Made by a program: the position numbers and the translations under genes. This document shows, in pieces, positions 17,143 to 25,592 of a stretch of 64,000 nucleotides of DNA (position 1 is the stretch's first letter; each line of letters opens with the position of its first letter). The DNA comes from an uncultured Agathobacter sp. (GTDB lineage Bacteria; Bacillota; Clostridia; Lachnospirales; Lachnospiraceae): positions 5,924-69,923 of the forward strand of contig CAKRLV010000012.1 in assembly GCA_934359755.1 (NCBI GenBank), read 5' to 3'. The notes below the pieces were generated by a model. The model saw only the letters and a list, made by a program, of their open reading frames with translations. It was not told the origin of the DNA and did not search any database.

Positions 17143-17398
17143 TCCGGGCGAGCATATCAAGAAAAGCATCAAGGCTTGCCTTTACCTCAGGAGTCTCATC
17201 ATCAGAAGCATCAAATTCTTTGATAAGAGCCACTAATGCATCATCATATTCAGGGTGCTTTATAAGAGTCTGGGCGATGATATATCCGGTTTCATTAAGC
17301 TTTATTATGCTCTTGTTTCTCATAATCTCCTGACCAACAGGCAAAAGGACATACTGGTCGAAGACTTTTCTAGGCAGATAAGTCTCTATTTTTTTCAT
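17123..17398 (-). CDS. PqqD-like peptide-binding protein (RRE)
   Basis: 91 residues starting MKKIETYLPRK. Seen: a beta-hairpin region (VLLPVGQEIMRNKSIIKLNETGYIIAQTL), where the L-N-E-T-G phrase is the PqqD hallmark (L-N-x-x-G/A-x-x-I-W), then helices with acidic DDETPEVKASLDAFLDML. PqqD-like proteins bind leader peptides and present them to modifying enzymes. Start set at 17398 because the codon overlaps the stop of the HPr-kinase-like gene (ATGA); the longer frame to 17455 lies in that gene. The last codons are repeated just after the stop. Confidence 0.85.
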   Translation of the reverse strand: MKKIETYLPRKVFDQYVLLPVGQEIMRNKSIIKLNETGYIIAQTLIKHPEYDDALVALIKEFDASDDETPEVKASLDAFLDMLARKNITIS

Positions 17399-18315
17399 AT
17401 AATATCCTCCAAAAAATCGCGGACCGTAAGTGCAGCTTCGGTAGAAATATTGCATTGAAGGCTGGCTGTGACAATATGAGGAATCATCCTCTCGATAATA
17501 TCCATGTTGTCAGACACAAGCTTGCGGTTCCAGTTAGGCGCAAGACAGCGGGCGCACATGTTGATGGCACCATCAGCATTGCCAAGCCTGGTTATCTCAT
17601 TGAAGGTATTCTGATGCAGAAAAATAATACCGCCAAGAGGCGTATCACAAGTGGTGTAATTGTCAGAAGTACCGCTCCATGGTAGAGCGCCAGCATAAAC
17701 TGTTCCATTTTCTATATAGGCAAGACAGACATCACCGTTAAATATCTGGTGGTCTATGCCAGCTTTCTGCCACAGGCTGACGTGGGTGGTTTTCCCGACA
17801 CCTGAGGAAGCTGAAAACATGTAGACCTTGTCCTTATATAAAATAGAAGCAGAATGTATCGGAATGCAGCCAAACTTTTGTGCGTGGAAGAAAAAACTAT
17901 CCCGCACGGAATATAATAAAAGCTCCGCCCCGGTTGCAATGTCTGGGCTGTCATGCTTTGTAAGTTCTACATCATATGTATCATATCTGCCGATATCATC
18001 AGACTTTATGTAGATAATAGCTTCATTTCGCTGTTTAAAAACCTCATAACCATAGACAAGCTTTGGATTTTTATAGATGATAACAAAGCTCTCAGGTTTC
18101 TCAAATATATTAAGAAGAGGTGTGGTGATAATCCATGTCTCGCCATGCTTAAATTCAAATGCATAAAGGAGATCTTCGCCTGAATAATCAAAAGAAATAT
18201 TTATATCAGCCTCTTTGTCAGGCGCAGAAATCTTAAAGTCTTCAAGTTCTTTTTGAAGCGTCAGTTTGTCATTATCAATTGCGAGAACAAGATTCGTAAT
18301 CCTGTAATAATTCAT
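17395..18315 (-). CDS. HPr kinase-like protein (HprK-related, RiPP-cluster type)
   Basis: 306 residues. Seen: C-terminal kinase-like core with P-loop SASSGVGKTTH (~residue 165), IFNGDVCLAYIENGTVYAGALPWSGTSDNY (shown here as NGDVCLAY and ALPWSG), and IIFLHQ, the pattern of HprK-related proteins found with PqqD in RiPP loci. In some lasso-peptide loci such kinases phosphorylate the C-terminal serine of the precursor; the 152-residue protein encoded downstream does end in serine (inference only). Start chosen at 18315 (MNYYRITN), with GAGAGG seven bases upstream, instead of 18354. Confidence 0.85.
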   Translation of the reverse strand: MNYYRITNLVLAIDNDKLTLQKELEDFKISAPDKEADINISFDYSGEDLLYAFEFKHGETWIITTPLLNIFEKPESFVIIYKNPKLVYGYEVFKQRNEAIIYIKSDDIGRYDTYDVELTKHDSPDIATGAELLLYSVRDSFFFHAQKFGCIPIHSASILYKDKVYMFSASSGVGKTTHVSLWQKAGIDHQIFNGDVCLAYIENGTVYAGALPWSGTSDNYTTCDTPLGGIIFLHQNTFNEITRLGNADGAINMCARCLAPNWNRKLVSDNMDIIERMIPHIVTASLQCNISTEAALTVRDFLEDII

Positions 18316-18503
18316 AAAATACCTCTCTAAAAAAATATAAATATATTTTATCAATATAGATTACAGTAGTCAATATGGTGGAAGTATGCTATATTACTGA
18401 CGTAATGCGTCAAATCAGGTTAATTCTGATTAATCGCAAATGAGGGGCAAAATATCTTTTGAACCTCATATAATAAATATAGTTTACGAAAAGAGGGATA
18501 AAA

Positions 18504-18737
18504 ATGGTAAATCCAGCAGCAATAATGAAGCTTATGGGAGCTAGAAACAAATTTGCGCAGACTCATCCAAAGTTTGCAGCGTTTTTTAAGACAGTATTTG
18601 CACAGGGAATTAATGAGGGGGATGTAATAGAAATTACTGTAACCAAAGCGGACGGAACCCCTGTCACAGCAAACATGAAAGTGCAGAAATCCGACCTGGA
18701 GTTACTTGAGGAGTTAAAGGGGTTAGGTGGTAAATAA
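18504..18737 (+). CDS. 77-aa partner of the radical SAM enzyme
   Basis: Small, conserved-looking protein with no family name known to me. It starts MVNPAAIMKLMGARNKF, has a helical segment with HPKFAAFFKTVF, then a strand pair EGDVIEITVTKADG and TANMKVQKSDLELLEELKGL. No cysteines, no signal peptide. Strong GAGGG ribosome site. Its stop overlaps the radical SAM start (TAATG), so the two are made together. It could be a leader-binding partner or chaperone for the enzyme, or a substrate; lack of Cys argues against a thioether precursor. Confidence 0.75.
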   Translation: MVNPAAIMKLMGARNKFAQTHPKFAAFFKTVFAQGINEGDVIEITVTKADGTPVTANMKVQKSDLELLEELKGLGGK

Positions 18738-20128
18738 TGTTTGTTCCAAGAAAAATAAAAAAGTATATAAAGAATAATTTACAGGGTGTTGCCCACACGA
18801 CGTTTAATCCAAAGGGACCAGGTGTTGTACGAATACATCTGATACCACCGAAGTATGAGAAGAACAAGCTTGAACCGGCAGTTGTAATAATAAATGGTCA
18901 GGATATTATTCCGTTGAATTATTCATGGACAATTCTTCTGAATGAATACATCGCCCAGGTTAATAAATACAACGAGCGCGAGGTAAGTGATTCCGAAATA
19001 CAGGATATACTAAGGGGCACGTTCAAGCAGGTTCACAAGGTCTTTCCATACATCAGAAAGAGAAATTTAGAGAATGATCTGTACACCATAATGAATACAT
19101 TCAAACAGATTGCGTATGGACAGGAAGTTGATGCACATATAGGATATATGAGCCTTAGAGAGTATGCATCGTATATGAAGGCACCACACAGAATGGATCT
19201 TATGGTTAGTGCCATGACAAGAGATGGAAGCTGGCACTGCAATCAGAAATGTGTGCATTGCTATGCAGCAGGACAGGAACATGCGAATGAAAAAGAACTT
19301 ACCACACAGGAATGGAAGAAGATAATAGATAAATGCAAAGAGGCAGGAATTCCGCAGATTACTTTTACAGGTGGGGAACCTACCATGAGAGAAGATTTGG
19401 TGGAGTTGATTGATTACTCGCAATGGTTTGTCACACGTCTTAACACCAATGGAATCAAGCTTACAGAGGAATTGTGTGCGGATTTATATGAAGCATCACT
19501 TGACAGTGTACAGATTACATTCTATTCATGGGATGAAGAAATCCACAATAATCTTGTGGGGGCGAATGCATATTCTGCAACAGTAAAGGGAATAGAAAAT
19601 GCATTGGCGGCAGGCCTTAATATAAGCATAAACACACCACTTTGTACGGAAAATGCGGACTATAAGAAGACGCTTGAATTTTTGCATGAAAAAGGTGTTA
19701 CTTACGTGACCTGCTCGGGGCTTATCACAACAGGAAACGCAGCCACGACAAAGTCAGAGAATCTGCAGCTTACCAAAGAACAGATTAAAGACATACTAAG
19801 GGATGCAACAGAGTATTGCTTTAGCAATGGAATGGAAATCAGTTTTACTTCGCCAGGCTGGGTGGAAGAGGAATTCTGTCAGCAACTTGGCATAACACCG
19901 CCTTCATGTGGCGCATGTCTTTCAAATATGGCAATTACCCCGATGGGATATGTAGTTCCATGCCAGAGCTGGCTGTCTGATGAGACACTCGGCAACATGT
20001 TGGAAGATGACTGGGAAGATATATGGAATAATGACAAGACCATAAAGCATCGCCAGTTTTCAGCGCAGATGCAGGGAACGTGTCCACTTAGGATATACCG
20101 CGAAGATAAAACAGGAGGAGCCTGTTAA
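18737..20128 (+). CDS. Radical SAM enzyme with SPASM/twitch-like C-terminus
   Basis: 463 residues. An unusual N-terminal domain (~150 residues, no motif recognised) precedes the radical SAM core: CNQKCVHCYAAG gives C-x3-C-x2-C for the SAM-bound 4Fe-4S cluster, FTGGEPTMRED is the GGE motif, TNGIKLT and VQITFYS follow. The C-terminus has SCGACLSNMAITPMGYVVPCQSW and GTCPLR, which resembles a shortened SPASM/twitch auxiliary-cluster region. This layout is typical of peptide or protein maturases. It is translationally coupled on both sides, to the 77-residue protein and to the Cys-rich membrane protein, which is the likely substrate (inference). Confidence 0.88.
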   Translation: MFVPRKIKKYIKNNLQGVAHTTFNPKGPGVVRIHLIPPKYEKNKLEPAVVIINGQDIIPLNYSWTILLNEYIAQVNKYNEREVSDSEIQDILRGTFKQVHKVFPYIRKRNLENDLYTIMNTFKQIAYGQEVDAHIGYMSLREYASYMKAPHRMDLMVSAMTRDGSWHCNQKCVHCYAAGQEHANEKELTTQEWKKIIDKCKEAGIPQITFTGGEPTMREDLVELIDYSQWFVTRLNTNGIKLTEELCADLYEASLDSVQITFYSWDEEIHNNLVGANAYSATVKGIENALAAGLNISINTPLCTENADYKKTLEFLHEKGVTYVTCSGLITTGNAATTKSENLQLTKEQIKDILRDATEYCFSNGMEISFTSPGWVEEEFCQQLGITPPSCGACLSNMAITPMGYVVPCQSWLSDETLGNMLEDDWEDIWNNDKTIKHRQFSAQMQGTCPLRIYREDKTGGAC

Positions 20129-21369
20129 TGAAAATACAAATAAAGAGAATAATAAACATATGTGTATGTCTGGCATTTTTCCTTGGAATATTTGGAGCAG
20201 GGAAAGATATAGTATATGCAGGGGATCCCACAGATGAAATCCTTGATTATGAGGTGACAGTGGACGTGAATTCGGATGCGACACTCAACATCAGATATCA
20301 CATCGAATGGGAAGTGTTGGAGTCTACTGAAAATGGACCTGTAGATTGGGTCAAAATAGGCATCCCGAATACACATGTATTAGACTATGAAGCACTATCA
20401 GATAATATCTCCACCATAGAAATCGACAAATCAAACGGAAGTTATGCGAATGTATATTTTGAATATAAGTATTATGCGCATGAGGTTATTTCCTTTGATT
20501 TTGAAATACGTCAGGATTATATGTATCAGGTAAATCTGGATGATACATCAGATGATAGTGAAAAAAGTGGAACAGCCACATATTATTTTACGCCAGGCTG
20601 GTTTAATGAGATAGATGCAGATAAGCTTGTCATAAAATGGAACTGTGACAAGGCGGTAAGCTGGACGCCGAATTGTTTGATTGAGGACGGATATCTGACA
20701 TGGGAAGATGAACTTCCGATGGGAGAGAAATATTCTGTGAGTGTAGATTATGATCTCGATGCATTTGACTTTGATCTGGACAAGGAATATGAGCAGTCAG
20801 CTAACAAGAGTTTTAAGATTCTGTTCTGGGACTGGTACGATCCAGATGAACGAGTAGAAATAATAATATTTACTTTAGTAGTACTCTACAAGCTGTTTGA
20901 TATAGGCATTGGTATTGCGGCATATTTTTCGGGAACAGGTTTCGGAGAAGAAAAGAAGATCGAACGTACCAAGATTACATATTATACTTCCTGCCCGAAC
21001 TGTGGTGGAGTAAGAGCCGAAGGCAAGGATGTCTGCTCATTCTGTGGAACTAATATGATTAAATCAAAAGAAATCATACGAGAGAAGAAAGCTACAGGTG
21101 AGGATAAGAAGGCGCTTAAGTTCAAGAAGTCAGGAACATATCAGTATGGTTCAGATCCTAATGTATTTGTCAGAGTTCATGTGACAAAATGGGTAAGACC
21201 AACTGGTAATGGAGGTTCAGGAGGACATAGTTCATGTGCTCACAGTTCATGTGCCTGTGCGTGTGCCTGCGCTTGTGCTGGTGGCGGAAGAGCTGGATGT
21301 ACTTCAAAGGATTTTATGGTGATTGATCCTGAGAAAATCAGACGAAAATCAAGAAAAGTGCGCATGTGA
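20128..21369 (+). CDS. Membrane protein with zinc ribbon and alternating Cys-Ala tail, candidate radical SAM substrate
   Basis: 413 residues. A signal peptide (ICVCLAFFLGIFGAGKDIVYA) is followed by a beta-rich extracytoplasmic domain (~33-245, DUF2207-like in layout), one TM segment (~250-275, IIIFTLVVLYKLFDIGIGIAAY), then a soluble tail. The tail holds a zinc-ribbon-like CPNC-x12-CSFC, a Lys-rich linker, a Gly-rich stretch and, at residues 367-391, HSSC followed by HSSC, four Cys-Ala steps and GGGRAGC: seven Cys (370, 375, 377, 379, 381, 383, 391). By topology the tail should be cytoplasmic, accessible to the coupled radical SAM enzyme. ATG overlaps the previous stop; GGAGGA ribosome site. 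Confidence 0.75.
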   Translation: MKIQIKRIINICVCLAFFLGIFGAGKDIVYAGDPTDEILDYEVTVDVNSDATLNIRYHIEWEVLESTENGPVDWVKIGIPNTHVLDYEALSDNISTIEIDKSNGSYANVYFEYKYYAHEVISFDFEIRQDYMYQVNLDDTSDDSEKSGTATYYFTPGWFNEIDADKLVIKWNCDKAVSWTPNCLIEDGYLTWEDELPMGEKYSVSVDYDLDAFDFDLDKEYEQSANKSFKILFWDWYDPDERVEIIIFTLVVLYKLFDIGIGIAAYFSGTGFGEEKKIERTKITYYTSCPNCGGVRAEGKDVCSFCGTNMIKSKEIIREKKATGEDKKALKFKKSGTYQYGSDPNVFVRVHVTKWVRPTGNGGSGGHSSCAHSSCACACACACAGGGRAGCTSKDFMVIDPEKIRRKSRKVRM

Positions 21370-21400
21370 AGCGCATCGTGAAAAAATAAAAAAACATACT

Positions 21401-21435
21401 AGAAAAAGCCGACGGGAAATCGGCTTTTTCTGAGG
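21401..21435 (+). terminator. Rho-independent terminator of the radical SAM operon
   Basis: Stem agaaaaagccga (21401-21412) pairs with tcggctttttct (21420-21431), loop of 7 bases, with the T run inside the right arm. It lies 32 bp after the Cys-tail protein. Confidence 0.85.
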
Positions 21436-21818
21436 AGTTTAGTTATGAAAATGTTTATTAATAAAAAGGGAATATAAAAAGGAAATACCTTTTTACAAGA
21501 ATTATAATATCACATAGATGGGAAAAAGGTAATATCCAATATGTACAAAATTTTACACAGTAAATAGTGCAAAACTTACAAAAAACGACAATCCATTTTT
21601 ATTATGACATAAATTTGTTGGGCAATATATATAGAAGAGAGTATGATAAAAGAGGTTGTTATTAGTATGGTCAAATTTGAAGTAAAAAGCAGTAATCGTT
21701 TTCAGAAAAAAGTTGATTTTTTTCATATGTTTTTCAGTTGCCATACGGAGTATAATCAGGATATAAATAATCAGGATTAGAGTAATCATATATGAGTACC
21801 GAAACAGGAGGTTTTATA
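21436..21818. other. Non-coding AT-rich stretch before the HD gene
   Basis: About 380 bases with no supported gene. The minus-strand frame at 21553-21789 is low-complexity and has no ribosome site. A promoter for the HD gene presumably lies here; tataga and tatgataaa stretches at 21628-21650 are candidates, but none is certain. Confidence 0.6.
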
Positions 21819-22604
21819 ATGGTAAATATAGATAGAGATAGAGTCAGAAAGACATTTGCAGACTACACAGACAAATATGATTCTTCTGACGAGAAGATAA
21901 AGCTTAAAATAGATCATACTTACAGGGTGGCGGGGCTGTGTGACAGGATAGCTGATGATATAGGTCTTGTCGGAGAGGACAGAGATATAGCATGGCTGCT
22001 TGGTATGCTTCACGACGTCGGAAGATTTGAGCAGATTAAGAGATACGGAACTTTCGACGATTCAAAGTCGGTGGATCACGCGAAGTTTGGTGCCGATTTA
22101 CTTTTTAATGAGGGGCTTGTGGAAGATTACGTGCCAGGACTTCTTGCCGATGAGCAAAGACCATTGATAGAGCTTGCGATAAGACAGCATAATACATATC
22201 GGCTGCCAGCAGATCTCACAGAGAGGGAAGCGACATTCTGTAAGCTTATCAGAGATGCGGACAAGATAGATATCTTTAAAGTAAATATAGATACACCTAT
22301 GGAAGAAATATATGATGTAACAACAGAAGAATTGAAAAATGGAGCAATTTCGGATGAGGTTCTTGCGGCATTTGATGAGGAGCATTGTATATTAAAGAGC
22401 ATAAGAAAAAGTGCGGTAGATCATCTGGTGGGCCATATTTCACTGGCATACGAACTTGAATATCCTATAAGCCTTAAGCTTGCAGTAGAGCAGGGATATA
22501 TAGATAAGATGATGAATTTTAAATCATATAATGAGAAAACAAACCAGCATATGCAGCATGTAAGGGAGCATATGCTGGAGTATATCAGAAGAACTCTCGT
22601 CTGA
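21819..22604 (+). CDS. HD-domain phosphohydrolase
   Basis: 261 residues from the ATG at 21819, chosen because AGGAGG lies 7 bases before it; the longer frame starts at 21792 inside that ribosome site. Seen: HTYRVAGLCDRIADDIGL (first His of the metal site), WLLGMLHDVGRFEQ (the HD pair), then SVDHAKFGADLLF (further His) and CKLIRDADKIDIFKV (last Asp). This is a stand-alone HD hydrolase of the nucleotide/phosphate ester type; substrate unknown. The stop abuts the stop of the converging aldo/keto reductase gene. Confidence 0.9.
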   Translation: MVNIDRDRVRKTFADYTDKYDSSDEKIKLKIDHTYRVAGLCDRIADDIGLVGEDRDIAWLLGMLHDVGRFEQIKRYGTFDDSKSVDHAKFGADLLFNEGLVEDYVPGLLADEQRPLIELAIRQHNTYRLPADLTEREATFCKLIRDADKIDIFKVNIDTPMEEIYDVTTEELKNGAISDEVLAAFDEEHCILKSIRKSAVDHLVGHISLAYELEYPISLKLAVEQGYIDKMMNFKSYNEKTNQHMQHVREHMLEYIRRTLV

Positions 22605-23597
22605 TTAAATTCCTACAATATCATCAATCTTCTTTAGTTCCTCATCAGAGAAATCTGTGTGGCCTATGATCTTGATATTATCAAGAATCTGAGATGGCTT
22701 TGACGCTCCGATGAGCACGCTAGTTACCTTGTCATCCTTGAGAATCCAGCTGAGAGCCATCTCGGCAAGCGTCTGTCCTCTTTCTATAGCGATTGCATTT
22801 AATGCCTGAATCTGTGAAAGCTTCTCAGGTGTAAGTGCAGTCTCTTTGAGGAAACGTCCATCTGTTGCGATGCGGCTGTCAGCAGGAATTCCGTTCAGAT
22901 AGCGGTTGGTAAGAAGTCCCTGTGCCAATGGCGAGAATGCTATAATTCCTTTTCCAAGTTCATATGCAGTATCTTTTAATCCATTATTTTCAATAGTCCT
23001 GTCGAAAATAGAATAGCGGTTCTGGTTGATTACAAAAGGACATTTCAGGTCGGTTAAGATTTCTGTTGCCTTTTTAAGTGTAGGTCCATCGTAATTTGAA
23101 AGTCCGACATAGAGGGCTTTTCCACTTCGAACGATAGAGTCGAGCGCGCCCATGGTCTCCTCAAGTGGTGTTTCAGGATCCATTCTGTGATGATAGAAAA
23201 TATCCACATATTCAAGACCGAGACGTTTCAGGCTCTGATTAAGGCTTGCGATAAGGTATTTGCGGCTGCCCCAGTTGCCGTAAGGTCCCTCCCACATATC
23301 ATATCCAGCCTTTGTGCTGATGAGCATTTCATCACGATATGCATGAAGCTCTTCAGCGAAAATCTTGCCGAAGTTGCGCTCAGCACTGCCGTAAGCAGGA
23401 CCATAATTGTTGGCAAGGTCAAAATGTGTAATTCCGTTGTCAAAAGCAGTAAAGCACATCTGTTTCATATTCTCATAGACACCGGTATCACCGAAATTGT
23501 GCCATAATCCGAGAGAAACCATCGGCAGCTCTAAGCCACTTTTGCCACAGCGGTTGTAAACCATCGTGTCGTATCTTTTTTTGTCAGCAATGTACAT
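22605..23597 (-). CDS. Aldo/keto reductase, YghZ/Gpr-like
   Basis: 330 residues. Seen: YNRCGKSGLELPMVSLGLWHNFG, FDLANNYGPAYGSAERNFG with the catalytic Asp and Tyr, STKAGYDMWEGPYGNWGSRKYL with the catalytic Lys, and YVDIFYHHRMDPETPLEETM with the catalytic His. These closely match L-glyceraldehyde-3-phosphate reductase (YghZ/Gpr) of the NADPH-dependent AKR14 group. Converges exactly with the HD gene. ATG at 23597 follows GGGGG-type spacing (aggggg, 8 bases). Confidence 0.92.
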   Translation of the reverse strand: MYIADKKRYDTMVYNRCGKSGLELPMVSLGLWHNFGDTGVYENMKQMCFTAFDNGITHFDLANNYGPAYGSAERNFGKIFAEELHAYRDEMLISTKAGYDMWEGPYGNWGSRKYLIASLNQSLKRLGLEYVDIFYHHRMDPETPLEETMGALDSIVRSGKALYVGLSNYDGPTLKKATEILTDLKCPFVINQNRYSIFDRTIENNGLKDTAYELGKGIIAFSPLAQGLLTNRYLNGIPADSRIATDGRFLKETALTPEKLSQIQALNAIAIERGQTLAEMALSWILKDDKVTSVLIGASKPSQILDNIKIIGHTDFSDEELKKIDDIVGI

Positions 23598-23712
23598 ATA
23601 AATACCCCCTGATTAGTTGTTTCTGTTACCATTTAGGTATCATATCCAATTATAGCACGCACCCATTATGAAAAAAATTGAAAATTTTTCGATAAAGGGA
23701 AAAAATATTTGG

Positions 23713-23995
23713 GAAAGAGATAGGAACAATTGAGTTTTTAGTGATAATCCGCTATACTATATTAGTAGTATAACGGATTATTTTTACGTTAGGAAAGAAA
23801 ACATGAATGTTATGTTAGTGGGATATATAATTTCAGACTTTGTGCTGTATATTCTGGCATATAGAGTGGTATTGCATGCCAGAGTAAATACACAAAAAAT
23901 CCGATGGATATTAGCAATTTGTATGCTTACATTTATTCATGCAGTAATCTATAGAATATATGGAGAAAGGTGGACTACAAATTTAACATTGTTTT
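23713..23995. repeat. 283-bp direct repeat, left copy
   Basis: Matches 28457-28739 at a constant offset of 4744 bp with only a few substitutions. It contains an 11-bp inverted repeat (aatccgctata / tataacggatt, 23744-23780), a ribosome site and the first ~64 codons of an AgrC-like membrane sensor. Similarity stops abruptly at both ends. Confidence 0.95.
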
Positions 23996-24225
23996 CCATG
24001 CTCGTGATTCCAATATTATTATTTGATAGATCGCAGATTAGGCAGAATATATTACTGTATCCATTTGTGGTGATTGAGTCATCTGTGGTAACCATCTGCA
24101 TTTCATTTATTTTAGCAGCTGTAACAGGAGTATCAGAGCATGACATTGCCTTAAATAATTTTAACTTGAATAGTAACTGTTCAGCCTTGATTATAACATT
24201 TATGATGAAATATTTCGACAGGTAA
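23803..24225 (+). pseudogene. Truncated membrane sensor part of an AgrC-like GHKL histidine kinase
   Basis: 140 residues made of four to five TM segments: MLVGYIISDFVLYILAYRVVL, IRWILAICMLTFIHAVIY, LTLFSMLVIPILLF, LYPFVVIESSVVTICISFILAAV and a last partial one. This is the layout of the sensor half of AgrC-like quorum/peptide sensors, but the GHKL kinase domain is absent and the frame ends at MMKYFDR. Good GGAAAG ribosome site, so a short product may still be made. The first 64 codons are repeated at 28547. It was probably once a peptide-sensing gene linked to the bacteriocin-type ABC module. Confidence 0.6.
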
Positions 24226-24294
24226 TAAGTAAATGCACATGTCATTCACGGCCAATTTTTGGCATTATATGCCTACTGTATTGTGTATAGATGA

Positions 24295-24504
24295 AAAATA
24301 TGTAAACTTAAAGTTGAATCGATTCAAAATGTAAGAGCGTATATAGGGGGCTCTTCTTGTAGTGCATCAGGTGCATATGCTGACACGGGTAGACAGTATA
24401 GTAATGGAGATATTTATAAGTCGGCTACATTAACTTATTATGCTTCAGGAAATCGTGCTCAAGTGTTTTGGTTTCCAATGGCATATGCAAAATATGGCAA
24501 GTAA
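24295..24504 (+). pseudogene. Remnant of a bacteriocin-like peptide (lactococcin-972-like?)
   Basis: About 69 codons open in phase with the stop at 24502-24504, with no start codon; an ATG-AAA-AAT at 24291 is out of frame, as if a frameshift removed the start and signal peptide. The peptide ends SCSASGAYADTGRQYSNG, KSATLTYYASGNRAQVFW and YAKYGK. Its size, Gly/Tyr/Ser-rich composition and place just before a lactococcin-972-group ABC module suggest a decayed bacteriocin precursor; family membership is not proven. This accounts for most of the gap 24226-24584. Confidence 0.4.
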
Positions 24505-24584
24505 CCATATGGAACTATAATAATTTTATAAATGGGGTATTCATGTATTGAATACTCTATTTATAATTTAATACAGAGGCAAAT

Positions 24585-25592
24585 ATGATTTTAAAGAAAA
24601 GACTTATCAATTTAACTTTATTTCTACTGGTATGTGTATTGCCGATAATGAGCATCATAATGGTTCATAATTTATCTCTTAGCAAAACAATTCAGATGAT
24701 GAGCAATGGTGTGTTTGGCAATACGTCCAGTATTATTACTACGGGCAACTCGGATGAGAATTGTAAGGAAATAATATATGATAAATTTTTGTCGGAGGGG
24801 CTTTCCTGTGCTATTTATCTGGATGATAAAAGTAATGATGAATATAATATCAGATATCTGGCATATACCAAAAAGTACAAGGTCATGCCGATGATTTCAG
24901 GCAGATTTTTTGAAAAAAAAGATTTTACGGAGAACAATAATATCGCGGTAATCGGAAAGAATATAAAAAATACATACAAGAGATCCGGTGAAACTTATAT
25001 CCAAAATGGTGGAATTGAATACAGAGTGATAGGTGTTCTGGGATATGAGGATGATACTCCTTTTGATGATTACATCTTTATCAATCTCTTATCCTGTAAA
25101 AATGATGAATTGAAATTGTATGTAATTGATTTTATGGACAATATAAGTCAGGAATTATTTGATGGATATATCAATGATATAAGCAGTAGGATTAAAGAAA
25201 TAAATATACTTTCTGAAACAGCTAGTTTTGCTGATACAGTTAAGGTAGATTTTAGCACATTTGTTTATTTTGTCGGACTATTTGTAAGTTGCATACTGTG
25301 TATATTACTTATATCACTGCAATGGCTGATTTATCAGAGAAGAGAAATAGCGATTAGAAGATTGGTTGGAGCTTCAAAAGAACAGATTACCTTTTGGATA
25401 CTGGGTAAATATGTTTTTTATCTTTTTACTTCATTTATTGTAGGGGTAATATATTGTTCATATTTCTATCCATCATATAAAGCCTCTTTTTTTGAAGCTT
25501 ATGTTTTCAGTTCGATTATAATTCTGTTATTTATGTTTATAAATATTGGAATAATAAAGAAAGATTCAATAGAGGAGGTAATTAGATCTTGA
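24585..25592 (+). CDS. FtsX-like ABC permease (first of a pair)
   Basis: 335 residues. An N-terminal TM (LTLFLLVCVLPIMSIIMV), a ~190-residue extracytoplasmic domain with MacB-like segments (MPMISGRFFEKKDF, NNIAVIGKNI, YRVIGVLG), then three TM segments at ~225, 265 and 305 (YFVGLFVSCILCILLISLQW and following) with RREIAIRRLVGASKEQI between them, the FtsX coupling-helix phrase. Part of an export or immunity ABC system with the next two genes. Ends with a 4-bp overlap to the next gene. Confidence 0.85.
   Translation: MILKKRLINLTLFLLVCVLPIMSIIMVHNLSLSKTIQMMSNGVFGNTSSIITTGNSDENCKEIIYDKFLSEGLSCAIYLDDKSNDEYNIRYLAYTKKYKVMPMISGRFFEKKDFTENNNIAVIGKNIKNTYKRSGETYIQNGGIEYRVIGVLGYEDDTPFDDYIFINLLSCKNDELKLYVIDFMDNISQELFDGYINDISSRIKEINILSETASFADTVKVDFSTFVYFVGLFVSCILCILLISLQWLIYQRREIAIRRLVGASKEQITFWILGKYVFYLFTSFIVGVIYCSYFYPSYKASFFEAYVFSSIIILLFMFINIGIIKKDSIEEVIRS

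Noticed and set aside
18355..18503. Clear sigma-A promoter pair in the divergent gap between the HprK-like and 77-aa genes
   Set aside because: A TATAAT is present near 18470 but no -35 at proper distance could be supported on either strand.
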